Shown: positions 23,990 through 35,915 of the stretch, one piece after another
Layout of the letters: every line of letters begins with the position of its first letter
Position numbering within the stretch: the first letter of the stretch is position 1
Assembly (NCBI GenBank): GCA_038025085.1
Contig: CM076144.1
Coordinates: 1,984,001 to 2,048,000, forward strand
DNA: 64,000 nt
Source: Tetragonia tetragonoides
Lineage: Eukaryota; Streptophyta; Magnoliopsida; Caryophyllales; Aizoaceae
Direction: 5' to 3'
Translations under genes and position numbers: made by a program
The notes under the pieces: model-generated
The model's database searches: none
Told to the model about the DNA's origin: nothing
Seen by the model: the letters and a program-made list of their open reading frames with translations, nothing else

Positions 23990-24265
23990 AAAATTATACT
24001 ATCTCATTAAAGAGCCTGCACAAGTAACATATTGGTGTTCTGTATACACATTTGAAAGAATTACAAAAGAAATTGATCAATCAAGGGCTGCATCACCAAA
24101 AGCTATACGGTTTCCACTATATATAGCATTTCAGAAAGGGTTTCTAAGAAGATTTACCCGAAAACACCATAGCCAGACCGAAAAGCTCAAAAAACATGAA
24201 GGATCCCTTGATCATTGCACATTAGGTAACTCTTGCTCTTGGGATACAAATATATCTGCTTCAAC
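23990..24265 (-). repeat. Phytolongin 3' flank, source copy of the inverted duplicate
   Basis: This lies 150–420 bp beyond the phytolongin stop codon and is collinear, on the opposite strand, with 18035–18345. It is likely 3' UTR or immediate downstream sequence. Confidence 0.8.
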
Positions 24266-24410
24266 TTGATGGTACAGGATCAATGTACACAACTTCGTAG
24301 TCTTCAGCATCAATGTACAAAACCCCCCCCCCAAGATCCATCAATGACATTGCTTTACAAAAATCCAAGAAGAATTCACCATTTTGGAACCCAAACACCA
24401 AGTTATGTTT

Positions 24411-25262
24411 CTACCCTTCAATGCATTGGAAACCTCGGCAAACAAACAACCAAATCCCAAACAAGATCAAACAAACAGACAAATCCAAAACCAATACAAT
24501 CCAAACATGTTTCCTCCAAATCTTCTTAGCCTTTTGCCTACCCCCACCACCACTACCACCGGCACCAGCACCAGCACCAGCACCAGCACCGCCATCAATC
24601 AAACATATACCATTTTGACAAATAATTTCTCTGCTCTTAACCTCACTAACACCATCATCATCCAACATATCAACCTTACCATCCACCAAAGCCTCTTTGC
24701 TCTCTGTCATACTTTCTCCACCTAACCTCTTCTTCTTATACCCTTTCACTATCTTAGAGGTGGACAACATAGGCATAGACAAAATCTTCCTCCCTTTACT
24801 CGAACCCGAAACAGGAGGGGGTTTGTTAGTGCTATGACCACCATTAGGGATCAAATGTAAGGCATCAAAATCAAAACTTTTTGACATCAATTTGTGGAAA
24901 ATTGGGTGTAGCTCACCTTGCAAGCAATAAGAGGTGAACTTATAATTTGTGGAACCCTTCATTAGATAACCAAGAGTCTCCTTCAATCGACCCAAGAACC
25001 GAATTTGATCGTGTTTAGACATATGTGGTTCGAAAATACCAAAATACACAAAAGGGTCATTGAGCAAAAATGTATAGGTTTGGTTACGATATGAGTGAGA
25101 GAAAATGGAATGGTGGGGTGGTGCTTGGTGAATACATCTGTGGGCAAGGTCTTGAAGAGATGAATCGGCCGAGTTGAACTCAGCGAGAATAGTTGAGTCA
25201 GATAACTCGGGGTGATGATGGGCAACACAAGCATAACGGACAAGATCTGGTTCTGAATTCAT
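24411..25262 (-). CDS. PHYL1: Phytolongin (longin-domain R-SNARE-like protein)
   Basis: A single open frame of 283 codons starting MNSEPDLVRYACVAHH. An in-frame ATG 10 codons upstream would add a hydrophobic MFLIIYLLF; I prefer the internal start because family members begin just before the first longin strand. Residues 1–125 form a longin domain (LAEFNSADSSLQDLAHRC, YTFLLNDPFVYFGIFEP, RFLGRLKETLGYLM). A variable Phyl region replaces a SNARE motif. Then comes a GAGAGAGAGAGGSGGGG linker, a basic KKIWRKHVW and a single C-terminal transmembrane helix (IVLVLDLSVCLILFGIWLFV). Phytolongins are plant-specific tail-anchored longins of the secretory pathway. The identification rests on this domain order; the assignment to the PHYL1 subgroup is tentative. 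Confidence 0.85.
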   Translation of the reverse strand: MNSEPDLVRYACVAHHHPELSDSTILAEFNSADSSLQDLAHRCIHQAPPHHSIFSHSYRNQTYTFLLNDPFVYFGIFEPHMSKHDQIRFLGRLKETLGYLMKGSTNYKFTSYCLQGELHPIFHKLMSKSFDFDALHLIPNGGHSTNKPPPVSGSSKGRKILSMPMLSTSKIVKGYKKKRLGGESMTESKEALVDGKVDMLDDDGVSEVKSREIICQNGICLIDGGAGAGAGAGAGGSGGGGRQKAKKIWRKHVWIVLVLDLSVCLILFGIWLFVCRGFQCIEG

Positions 25263-25744
25263 CGAAAAAAGCAGATAAATGATCAAAAACACAGATTCAA
25301 AATCAGCTTTTTAAGGTGGGAAAGTGATCAGAATCAAAATACCCAAAAGCAAACAAACAAAACCCAGATAGGAAATCGATCAAAATCTAATACGCACAAA
25401 AGAAATCAGCTCAATCTCGTTGAAAATCCATGAAAATAAAATAAACCCAGATGGGTAATTAGATCAAAATCTAGAACCCAGAAAAGAAATCAGCTGAATC
25501 TGGGTGGGAAATCCATGAACTCAAAAATACCCACAAAATAAAATTGAGAACTTTAATAAGAAACTAGATCAAGGAGACAAATTGAACAATGTAACCTCTG
25601 TGTTTACCTCTGATAATTGGTAAAGTTGGTACATTTGGGAAATTTACTCTCTTTGTTCTCTCTCTCTCCCTTTCTTTATTTCTTTGTTTTTCTCTATTTT
25701 TTTTAATCTCCTTTCGTGTTCTTCCCCTCTGTGAGTTCGAGATT

Positions 25745-25755
25745 AGAGAGAGAGA

Positions 25756-25797
<42 letters not shown>
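25745..25797. repeat. (GA)n microsatellite in the phytolongin 5' region
   Basis: A long GA run (CT on the transcribed strand) about 490 bp upstream of the phytolongin ATG, within the probable 5' UTR/promoter. The sequence between contains splice-like signals, so a 5' UTR intron is possible. Confidence 0.85.
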
Positions 25798-25800
<3 letters not shown>

Positions 25801-27536
25801 GATATGGTTAGGACAGGGTGTAAGGGAAATGGGGAAAGACAGAAATCTAGGGTTTGGAATCGAAGAAATGGAAATTTGACAGCGAAAGCAGAGGAGGATC
25901 CATCAAAGGTGGGGAGAGAAATAGAACGGTGTGTGGATTATTGTTAGGAATTTACAAGATTAGCCTTTGGCGCGAACCCCAATCATTAGGGGGGGGGGTA
26001 AATGAGCTGGTTGTTAAGTCTTACCAAGAAATTTCCGTATACATATAACAACTACGGAATTCAACAGCAAAAATGTCAAATGATATGTGGATTTTGCCCC
26101 TACCAGTCATCAATTCATGTACCTATAAAGAAAAAGAAGTCAATCATGTTCATGTACCATATACTTTTTTTTTTTTGGGGGGGGGTGATATGCTTTTTGC
26201 TCGTCAAATTTTAGATGATTTTAGGTCGGATTTTTTTTAGGTTTAGGTTGATATATTCTTGTGCTAAATTTTATAGTATAGGTCAATTTCGAGCTCTTTG
26301 TAATTCTCATAAGTAAAAATTTAGTTAATTTTGGATTTGAGCTTGATCTTTTCGTTAGTTGATAAATACTCTATATGTTTAAAACAATTGTAACTTGATC
26401 GAGTCAGTTTTTACCAATTCTTGTTGCCTAACAAGAGTAAGATTGGAGGGAATGGATATTGATATAATGCTTTTCCTCGACACTTGATTTGTGTTGAGTG
26501 CAAAGCAAACAATAAAGGCTTATAGATACGAGCTTCAAAGCAGAACCTTAATGCCATCCTAAAACATTAATGATCAAGCTACTTATGAAATTGTTTACTA
26601 AGACCACCTATGAATAAGTTAAAGTCCTTCAACTTTTTAGAGTTTTATTTCTGGCTCATGGCATCTTAATATTTAAAGATTTTGCCTTTATATGTCCAAT
26701 CATTTGAGAATTGAGATGGCATCTTACAATTTTATTTTTTGGTGCAACTACCCTTTTCTAGCTAAGTTGCTAAGCCAGAATAGAAAACGTGATTATGGTG
26801 GAGCCTAGAAAACTACCAGTCACTTAACTCGAACTAGAAGACAAATTTTAGTGCATAAACAAATTGATTGATTAAACTTTTTTAGTGCAAAGGCAAACTT
26901 GCCACTTTTACTGTAACATAAAGATTGATCACAGAATCTCGTATGAAGCGACTTCAAGGTGAGGCCCTCTTATACAAACATGAAATCATGCCGACATCAT
27001 GCTTGTATATAGAGGTAGTCTCATCCCAGACTTGTTGATTAAACTGCATAAAGAAATTCTTGAACAGGGATGTGCATTTGTTCCAAAGGATCAGGGGAAG
27101 AGAGTAAATTCTGAGAACCAACTGAGGCCGTATTTTCTTGTTATCAGGTAAACGCTGTGTGGATAATTGAGTATAGGATTTATTCTGCTCAGCCAAACAG
27201 TAACTTTACAAGATAAATGGTCATTACATACATTAAGGGCATAGAGTGCGTGGCTAGACTACTCAATAATTACAAGAGCAGGAAACTATAAGAGAGACAA
27301 ACTACAAAAAATGACTTGACTGAAACGAAAGCTGATTTCATTTCCTGCTGTTGGCTCCAACATACCTCGTCCAGTGCCGCAACAGCATCCGCAAACATAC
27401 AAAGAGGTTGTCTATGTGTGTACCTGTGCTTGTCGTTGGCATCTCCGACATCCAAAGATATTCCGTGTTTCCCTTCCTCATTTTCAGTTTAACTCGAATT
27501 TGATGGTTTTAATATTCTTCTCTCTCGCTCGCTCTC
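25798..27536. other. Intergenic between phytolongin and starch synthase I
   Basis: No gene. It holds short homopolymer runs (G8–9 at about 25990 and T/G at 26167–26187), the small MITE at 26936–27035 and, on the right, the 3' UTR of the starch synthase. Confidence 0.6.
26936..27035. mobile_element. Short MITE (copy 2)
   Basis: GTATGAAGCGACTTCAAGGTGAGGC at the left, ATGCCGACATCATGCTTGTAT in the centre and AGGTAGTCTCATCCCAGAC at the right match the element at 19251–19363, whose ends are inverted repeats. This copy is more diverged. It lies about 500 bp downstream of the starch synthase stop codon. Confidence 0.7.
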
Positions 27537-30500
27537 TTAGCAATATGGCGGGTCAGTGAAGGCCCATTCAAAGACCTGCTCGTACTGAGCTGCAGCACTA
27601 TCCCATGTAAAGTCCTGTGTCATGCCTCTCTTCATCAACCCCATCCATGAAGGCTTGTACTCTTTGTATGTTCTCAACGCGTTTTTCAGAGCCTGCCATT
27701 CCACAAAAATAAAACTTCGAAATTAAAATATAAACTGAAGGAGAAATGCCTACCACCAATGTATGACCTCTATTTCATAAAGAAAAAAAACTTCTTTCCT
27801 TCCCAATTTCAGCATAGAAATAGCTAAGTGAAGAATGTTCTCATATTCGTTTTCCTATGACAGCAATAAGCAGCGTTACTATCAGATTCTACTCACTTAA
27901 TTCTCCATCTAGTTAAGAACTTAAACTGGGAGTTCAGCAAATGAAGGAGATCTCGATTTCCAGCAAAGATGGTCATGAATCTTTTCTCCTCTATCCAGGT
28001 AGAGAGAGGCCTGACCCAAATAATATGTACAAGAAGTAAATACAAGTTTGCATTCAGTTTCAACCAGGGACACAATTAGATTGAATGAGAACAATAATTT
28101 AAACTCACCGATAACATACTGTCTTTTGATAATGGAGAAAATGCCCACCTGCCATCATGTAACAGAACCACGCAACGAAAAGTGAATGGAAAATATATGG
28201 TGGAGAGAATTGGAAACAGAGATTTTGAAGGATCTACTAATGTTCGGAGACTGAACTTAAAGGTACATTTGGAGATCAATTAAACAGTAGGAAGATTCAT
28301 TAATTCTCAAGGTATACATACCCAGTACCAGTACCGCTGTCGTCATCTCCAACAGAAACAGCAAATGGATTGTAAGTTTCAACAGTATCCTGCAATATGA
28401 GCCACAAAGATATACTGGATTAGCGGACACTTTAAAGAACAAGATTAGCCTAAACATGGAAAGGGTCTACCAACTCTCACCCGAAGTCCACCAGTAGCAT
28501 GAACTACTGGTATAGTTCCATATCTCATTGCATAGAGCTGATTTAGTCCACACGGCTCAAATCTTGATGGCATCAAAAGGATGTCACAGCTGTTTTACAA
28601 CTAAACTTAGCTTGTTAGTAAACACGATATGTAAGAGCACATCTAAATAGGTCAATGTTCTAATTTACTTTACCCTGCAGTTATCCGGTGAGAAATTGGG
28701 ACATTAAACCCAACCCAGCCGCGGAACTTATCCTTATATGTTGTCTCAGTAGCTCTCATCCAATGTTCATAGCGGGAGTCCCCTGACCCTAACATAACCT
28801 GAATCAGATCAGATAGCATCATTAATCTCAATCCTTTGTGCACATCTAACGTCATTAAAAACTGACAGACGTCATGTCCTAAATCATTAATAACCAGAAG
28901 TTACTCCACCAGTAACAAGAATACAAAACCTCCACATATATGCACTTTCAAATAAGCACTAAACAAGAATGTTTATAGATTCCCCCTTGAAGAGCCTACA
29001 AATGTAAGCAACTGTAACAAGGACTGAGGCCACTTGAAAATAGATAGGAACTCGATATTCCATGAGGTTAACATACAAGGTGCCACGTGATAACTCCTAC
29101 TAATTATAACCAATTTTTGTGGACAACAAATAGAGCCACACAATTAAGACTTACAAATTGGACATCCTCTTGCATAAGCTCTGGGATAGCTGCTTGAATT
29201 AGATCAACGCCTTTCTGGTAATCTAGCCTTCCAATGAATCCAATCTACAAAAGCCGGGAAAAGTTAAAACAAAAGGATAAGTACACAGGACAATCTGTAA
29301 AATTAGCACTCCAGATCTCACCAATGGGCAATCAGGTTTCAGAGGAAGACCAATCTCTTTCTGTAGGTCAGCTTTGCATTGAGCCTGCATATTGGAGCCA
29401 AGCGATTAAGCTTTGATAAGAATGAAGGAGGGTTTTGAGATGGAGTTTTGTGATTTTCAGCTCTGAAAACTGAAAGACAAAGCATTAGTTGAACAAAACC
29501 TTTCCAGAGAGATCGTCAATGGTGTAATGCGCTGTGATATGTTCATCAGTAGAGGGGTCCCATTCCGAAATATTAATCCCATTTACAATCCCTGATCACA
29601 TCAAAATTAAGTAAAGGATATAAGAGACAAAAGAACATTAGATGTGTAAAATGAACAGATAATTCTGACAAGTGTACGAAATAGCATCTATGAGGCTAAT
29701 GCACTTGTGGGCAGCCATTTCTGGAAAAGCTTGACTATTAACAGAAGAATTTAGTAGAAAACACGCACTCTGATGTTTTTCTTATGGCATCTCAGGAGAG
29801 ACTTATTGAGTGATCAATAAACAAAGGTAAATAAATGAAAGCACATTACTGTCTTACGCCTTCAGGAAACTCAAAATAAAGTAACTCCCACATTGAGAAA
29901 TGTAAGCAGCATATACGAACCATTCAGTACGAACTTTCGATTCGTTAGTATCTCGTGCAAACCATATCCACCTTCTACAGTCGTTATTTCCCATGAATAA
30001 CCCTGTTACCAATTATATAAACCAGTGATTATGCATAGAAGCATAAATGTTATTCTCAAACATACCATAGTCCATAGAGACAACATATTATTAAATTTAT
30101 TAAAAAAGATAGCAGCAAACAAATTCAAATGGCTGTCTCAATTAAATATAGATTATCTGACGGAGACACTTCCATCTAACATCTAATTGCAAGCCATCAG
30201 AAATGTTGATGCCCAACCAAACACATTACTGAATAGAGCATATTATTAAGGGAACAATACCTGGCTAACTGTAAGTATTCTATCTGATGTCACAATGGCT
30301 CCTTTAAGAATATTGACAGCTTCACCTTTGTCAAGTTCATGTGCTCGTGCCCACTCCGGAAACACCCATTCCAGTGTCCCATACCACTGTGGGGGAAGTC
30401 CTAGGTTATCGTAAGTCACTGCAGGCTCCACACCCTTGCATAAATGGGAAACAGAACATATTGATAATAAGTATTTGTTCAATTTCATATTTTTCCTGCA

Positions 30501-33500
30501 AAGTATTGTGCATCAAGGCATGAACACATTCCTCTTCTGCTTTCTCTAAGCAATTGAAGATTTGTAGACCCTCATAATCAACCCTTGCTCGAGAAAAAAG
30601 GTTGGTAAATACTAAATAGCAGCAAAATTCTTCAATCAGAAGATCTTCAGGTAAGATTAGCAATTAGAATCACTGCTTGTCGAAAGTATTTAAATCCGTC
30701 ATAAGTTTATCACTAGGGACTTAGGCTAGCTGAGAAACGAGGGAGAAAAGTTTCCAAATTATTGGTCAGCTTTTTTCTATGAGGAAGAAAGGTTTCCAAA
30801 TTACTGATCAGCATTTTTCTTATGAAGCTAATCGCATCTCAAAACTACCTGTGGGCATTTCATTTCAATTAACACAGTAAAGAGCATTAAACATGCATAC
30901 TTTACAATGAAAGTGGTAGATTCTGGCTTAAGGAATTATCCTCAGGCCTCAAGGATCAATGCATCAACGCTGCAAGCAACTGCCTGATAAGGCTTAGACA
31001 TTTGCTCAATAACTGAAGCTCACAGACATAATATTAAGCAATGAAATATTACGCAATGACATGAGAGGGCAAAGCCCGAATACCCTACAACAACAACAAC
31101 AACAACAACCCAGTAAGTATCCCGCCTAGGGCGGGGTCTGGGGAGGTCCAGATGTACGCAGTCTTACCCTGTAATTTAAAAAACATTAAGCAATGAAATG
31201 TCCAGAAAGCAAAATTTCCAAAAAGGTTGGGTCAGCATGGAAGGGGCACCTACTTGATGAAAAAGATTGTGTATAACAAGTACACTCCTTGCATCCTTGT
31301 ATACTCCGTAAGGACGATATTTAGCTGCCAGAAGTCTATATAAAAAACATGGACATGACAATCAATTCTTTTTCATTGCCAACGGAACTTAACAGTACAG
31401 GAAGCTCACAAGCAAAAGGGTAAAAGAAAAGGGGAGAGAGAAAAAGAAGTGAAATGCCAACATTCCTATTAAATATTGATCTTTCCATAAACAACTTTAC
31501 AAGTACAACATGAACAATTCCCGCAAGAGAATTAGAAACACACAAGCATGCAATGTCAGGATCATAATTGTTTGAAAATGAACTTGTTTGGGGTCGGCGA
31601 CCACCGGGTTTTTTTTCATATGTTTATTCAGTTTTAGTATACTTTCTTCATAGAAACTTCTGCCTAAATGACCATGGTTCCATCTTCCCCAAAGTGAGTG
31701 TGAAAAGTGGTCTGCTTGACAAACGTCAGCAATGGAGAAATCAAGCTAATTATAGGCCTAACAATATGAGACGCATTTCTTTCTCTGAGTTTAAGAAAAT
31801 CACATAATCAATGAGCCTAAATGCATAGTACATAGATACAATGAGCAACTTAAGTCATGGTTCTAAATGACTTGAACTTATAAGTAACTTTCAAGAAATC
31901 TTCACAATAGAATATTGAGTGATGAGAAAAGGTAACCACATACACTGGTACAAGGCCTGCATGCCAATCATTAACAAGGAACAAACACTTCTCCCCATAA
32001 GTGAATCCTCCAAGTGGAAGCACAAGAGGAGCTTCACATGCTGCGTGACAAAGTAAGGTGAACCGGAACTGTACAAACAAAGATAGAAATATGTTACTTT
32101 TACCACCTATAAGGCTATAACATGTCAAATGGTATACAAATACCATACTTAGCCTCAGAGCATATAGATACAAATGGTTAAATGGGAGCAAGAATTGTCA
32201 AAGATTCTTCACCAGCGACAAACCGGATTCATTCAAAGAGAATCCTTGAACGACAAGACACTAAAGAAGCTATTTTATTCCATCCGGATGTAATTTGAAC
32301 TCTTTCTTCTTTAGGTTTCACCAGCCTAACCCCATGTGGTAAGGTAAGAGCCTTTTCAAATTCATTACAATCCCGAACAGAATGAGTATAATATATTGGC
32401 AAGAATGTTAGACCATAAAGAAGCTATGATGTCCTCCAATATTATATTTTATGAAGTACCTGATTATCACCAAAAGCACCAAAACTGTCACCATAAGGAT
32501 TTCCAGGTCGGTGATATGAAGGATGATCTACAAACACCTACAACATGAAAGACTGCTTTACTACATGTAAAATCAATAAGTACTTCAATTTTTTGGTTCC
32601 AAGGATCACAGTGAAGATGATATAGGACAATTACAATGGTAAGAACTGAATTGAGAATCAGTGTCATAAATATGATCCACGATTACGTAGTAAGATCGTC
32701 ATTTTTCCTTACCCAGTCAACACCAGCCCTATATTCATGGAAGAAGGCGACTTCTTGTGGCCCTCCAAAGCAATTGACCTTGATCCGACAGTTGGCATCA
32801 AATGCAGCAGCATATCTTTTATCTGCAGCAGTACCATGTATATATCTAGGGGCGATTACCATAACGCGGTGTCCACAGCCAGCTAGCGATATAGGCAAAG
32901 AACCACAAACATCTCCTAGACCCCCTGTCTTGGAATATGGTGCTGCCTCTGAAGTTACAATGACAATATTCCGAGTTACTCTGGTAGGGGTTTTCTCCTG
33001 TCCCTCAACATCACTTTCCTCCAGTAACTCCCCTATTTCTTCTTCAACCTCACTTTCTGGTAATCCTTCTTCAAAAATGATACTGCGGGTTAGTCCAGTA
33101 GAGAGTTTCTCCCCTTCACTTACACTTCCATCTTGAACTTTCAGCTCTTCTTCTTGCGTATCCAGGGCTCCATTAACATTAGAGTTAGGTAAACCACTTT
33201 CCCCTGTGTAAGTTTGAAGCACATTCACAGTTTAACATGAAGTCATGAAGATAAATCAACTGAAGGAAGAATACATTTTATGAAGATGCTAATAATCACT
33301 AGATAGTTGCCAAAATCCCATAGATTTGTTTTCTCATAGACCATGCTACGTCTGAGATAGCGTAGCAACACCTACGAGACAGGGAGAAGTGGAAAAGGTA
33401 ATAGAGTATATACATTCTAATTGCTACATCTAGTACAATCAATTTGCCGATCTTAAAATGATCGACAAACTCATGCTAACTCTTTGTGTGAAAGAAAATA

Positions 33501-34692
33501 GTGCAAAATTGCTCGAGTTCATAAACCCCAACTAAAATGTCTCATAAACCCCAGCAACAAAATTTCTCATAGACCCCAAGTCCCAACTAAACATCTCATA
33601 AACCCCAACTAAAATGTCATGCTCCGTTGAGAAGGACAGCAAAACCTTCATTTCCTCACATAATAATCAACAGCCACTAGTCAAAATCAAATGGAAATAT
33701 CAAGTACTCAATCACATGAAAATCTAGCAATATGCCCAAAAGGCAAGGCTGCAAAAGGACATATTCCTGCCCATCACATGACCCTCTCACATGATTTAGA
33801 TGATGGACCTTGTAACAGATTGGTTACAGCCCCAAATTTCACCTATCATCCTGGCGTAGAGCCAATCTTAGAAACAATGGTATGGTTTAAGCAGTGCTGT
33901 TATCCTTCTTCCTTTTCCAGTGTGGAATTTTCGCAATGAGCAAAAGCCTGACCAGCTATTCATGACAGATACACAAAACAAGACTGGCTACATAGGCCAT
34001 AGCTTAGAATATTCTTGCACAATCATTTACATAATGGTGCATTAAGATTAAGATAATCCCTTGACAAATACATTTTTAATTGAAAAAAAAAACATGAAAC
34101 TAATCTACAGGACATAAGATAAGTTGATTATAAACCACTCCAAAATCTACATGGCATCTTAAACAGTCAATTAACTAAGAAAGCGCCAACTTTTCTTCAT
34201 AGCAAGGCAATTATAATTCAAACCCAAAAACCAAACTCACTTCCCCTTACCCCCCACTCTAGTAACAACCCCAAAACAAAATAAAAGAACAAATTTTAAA
34301 GAATTTCAGTTCCATTTATGAAATTGCCACTGAAAATGTCAATCTAACACATTATTAAATTAAGAAAATGAGCACAAACCAGGTTGAGAAAATAAGCGAA
34401 ACCCAACAATGGAGCCAGAAGTATCTGTCAAAGGACCAATCAATTGACCCTTTTGACCCTCTTCTTCTTGTTCACCAAGAGCTGAAACCCCATCTCTAGA
34501 ACTTGAAGACTGACCTTCCCCATCAGAAAAAGACTGTCTTTTAAGTGAAAAAGAACATCTTTTACTCCTTTGTCTCCAAAAATAAGCAAAACCCACTTGG
34601 TTATTTGCTCTAAACTCTGAGTTGCTTGGTAAATTTAGTGAAGATCGATTGAGAGATCTAATGGGGGAGTAATGAAGTGATAGAGACTCCAT
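27537..34692 (-). CDS. SS1: Soluble starch synthase I, plastidial (15 exons, complete)
   Basis: Exons (minus): 34380–34692, 32713–33203, 32460–32537, 31944–32068, 31254–31335, 30261–30434, 29921–30002, 29500–29591, 29322–29384, 29155–29244, 28674–28798, 28481–28589, 28322–28389, 28109–28148, 27537–27692. They join in frame to 695 residues. It is an ADP-glucose glucosyltransferase (GT5) elongating short amylopectin chains in plastids. The N-terminus [18 protein letters not shown] is Ser/Arg-rich like a transit peptide. An in-frame ATG 24 codons upstream is possible. An acidic linker precedes [16 protein letters not shown], which holds the ADP-glucose-binding KTGGLGDV at about 196–203. Further marks are [50 protein letters not shown] and the second glucan/ADP motif TGGLRDTVE near 604. 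The lack of a long N-terminal coiled coil and the close overall match favour SSI over SSII–IV. Confidence 0.97.
30745..30830. repeat. Tandem duplication of about 40 bp in a starch synthase intron
   Basis: AAAGTTTCCAAATTATTGGTCAGC…TTTTTTCTATGA is followed directly by AAAGGTTTCCAAATTACTGATCAGC…TTTTTCTTATGA within intron 5. Confidence 0.75.
31033..31199 (-). mobile_element. Truncated RTE-type LINE (or RTE-tailed SINE) insertion, 15-bp TSD
   Basis: The insert 31048–31184 reads, on the minus strand, GGTAAGACTGCGTACATCTG, CCCCAGACCCCGCCC, then a (TTG)6–7 tail and TAGGGTATTCGGGCTTTGCC. This is the 3' end found on plant RTE-clade LINEs. It is flanked by the direct repeat ATTAAGCAATGAAAT at 31033–31047 and 31185–31199. 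The insertion sits in intron 5 of the starch synthase gene, in the sense orientation. Confidence 0.8.
33530..33640. repeat. Short ACCCCAACTAAAATGTCTCATAA-type tandem repeats
   Basis: CTCATAAACCCCAACTAAAAT recurs about four times with variations in intron 1 of the starch synthase gene. Confidence 0.8.
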
Positions 34693-35674
34693 TAGAGAGA
34701 GATAGAGAAGAGGGTGGTGGAGTTTTGGGAAATGGAGAAAATGGTAATGGGAGCAAGTGGGCAAACGGCAATGATCAAAAGGAAAGATGAAATAGAATAA
34801 ATTTTTTCTGATTCTAAGAAAATCAGATACCCAAGGACGGATCTAGTAACACCGTAGGACAGACGTGGGGATGGTGAATGGCACTAATTCCTATGCTTGT
34901 CTATTTTGCAAGCTCTTCACTTTTATATACTCTTTTTGGCTCTTCACTTGTAATTACATACTCGTATAGTCGATTAGTAGTAATGTCTTTCTTATAGTCC
35001 TACTCCTATTTGGGTTGTTCATTTTTGCATGACATGAAATGAAAGGCATACTATTTCACTTTTGTATGTCAAACTCAAAGTACTAGGAGGACCTTGAAGC
35101 AAAAAAAAATAATATCTAGGAGAACCGACTCATATGAATTTTTATGTAAATTCGGAGTATGCAATTAAATATACAGTGGGTTATATATAGTAACCTTATT
35201 ATCATCAAACCTTTTAATGTGAAAATTATTATTTCATAACAAATTCATGTGGTCATTAATATAAGAAGGTAGCTAGTGAACTACAATCATTTTTTTGTAA
35301 ATCGTATTTTCATAAAATGCAATAAGGCGGCATATTTATCGTATGGAAATTAGACACTCTAGCCAACAACCATTTGAGTAGAATCCCTCTTGATCAGTAG
35401 ACTTAGATAATCTCTCTATCGCGCTAAGAGTTACTTTGAGAAAAGACACTCCTATACAGGCTACACCTAATATGTTTCTATAAAAAAAAATTAAAAAAAA
35501 ATAAATAAAATCATTTTCTCAAATCCTTCACCTTTTGATTGGCCTAAATTCATTTCCAATAATTATTGTTGTTGGTATGAAGATAAAATAGAAATAAGTA
35601 AGCATTATTTTGCATATTTTTACAAGTTGGATGAAAACTGTCGAGAAAAACAATACAATTGTTAACTTAGATAA
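34693..35674. other. Starch synthase upstream region, no gene recognised
   Basis: AT-rich promoter/intergenic DNA. No ORF of interest. Confidence 0.5.
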
Positions 35675-35915
35675 TTGTTGGAAAATAACCAAGGAAGTGT
35701 GGTTGAGTGGTAGCGGTTTATCCATCCTTAACGAAGGTTGAGGCTTTAAATCTCGCCTTGGGCATGGAGCAACTTTAAAATCCTTGGTTAGTTGTCTCAC
35801 CCTTTGAGGTGCCTAGCGCGGTGAAATAAGCTAGCACAGGGAAATAGTCACTGTGGTCGACCGTGAAAACCTTTGGTAGTGAACCCAAAAAAAAAAAAAA
35901 ATTTGTTGGAAAATA
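35675..35915 (+). mobile_element. tRNA-derived SINE with poly(A) tail and 13-bp TSD
   Basis: The body (35688–35902) carries an A-box-like GTGGTTGAGTGGTAGCGG and a degenerate B box GGCTTTAAATCTCG. It ends in about 15 A residues after a CCGTGAAAACCTTTGGTAGTG block. It is flanked by TTGTTGGAAAATA at 35675–35687 and 35903–35915. It is distinct in sequence from the SINE at 3.4 kb. Confidence 0.88.

Noticed and set aside
31850..32191. 113-codon minus-strand ORF as a separate gene
   Set aside because: It is starch synthase exon 4 read through into both flanking introns.
32636..33136. 166-codon plus-strand ORF
   Set aside because: Antisense shadow of starch synthase exon 2, whose KTGGLGDV frame is clearly the coding one.
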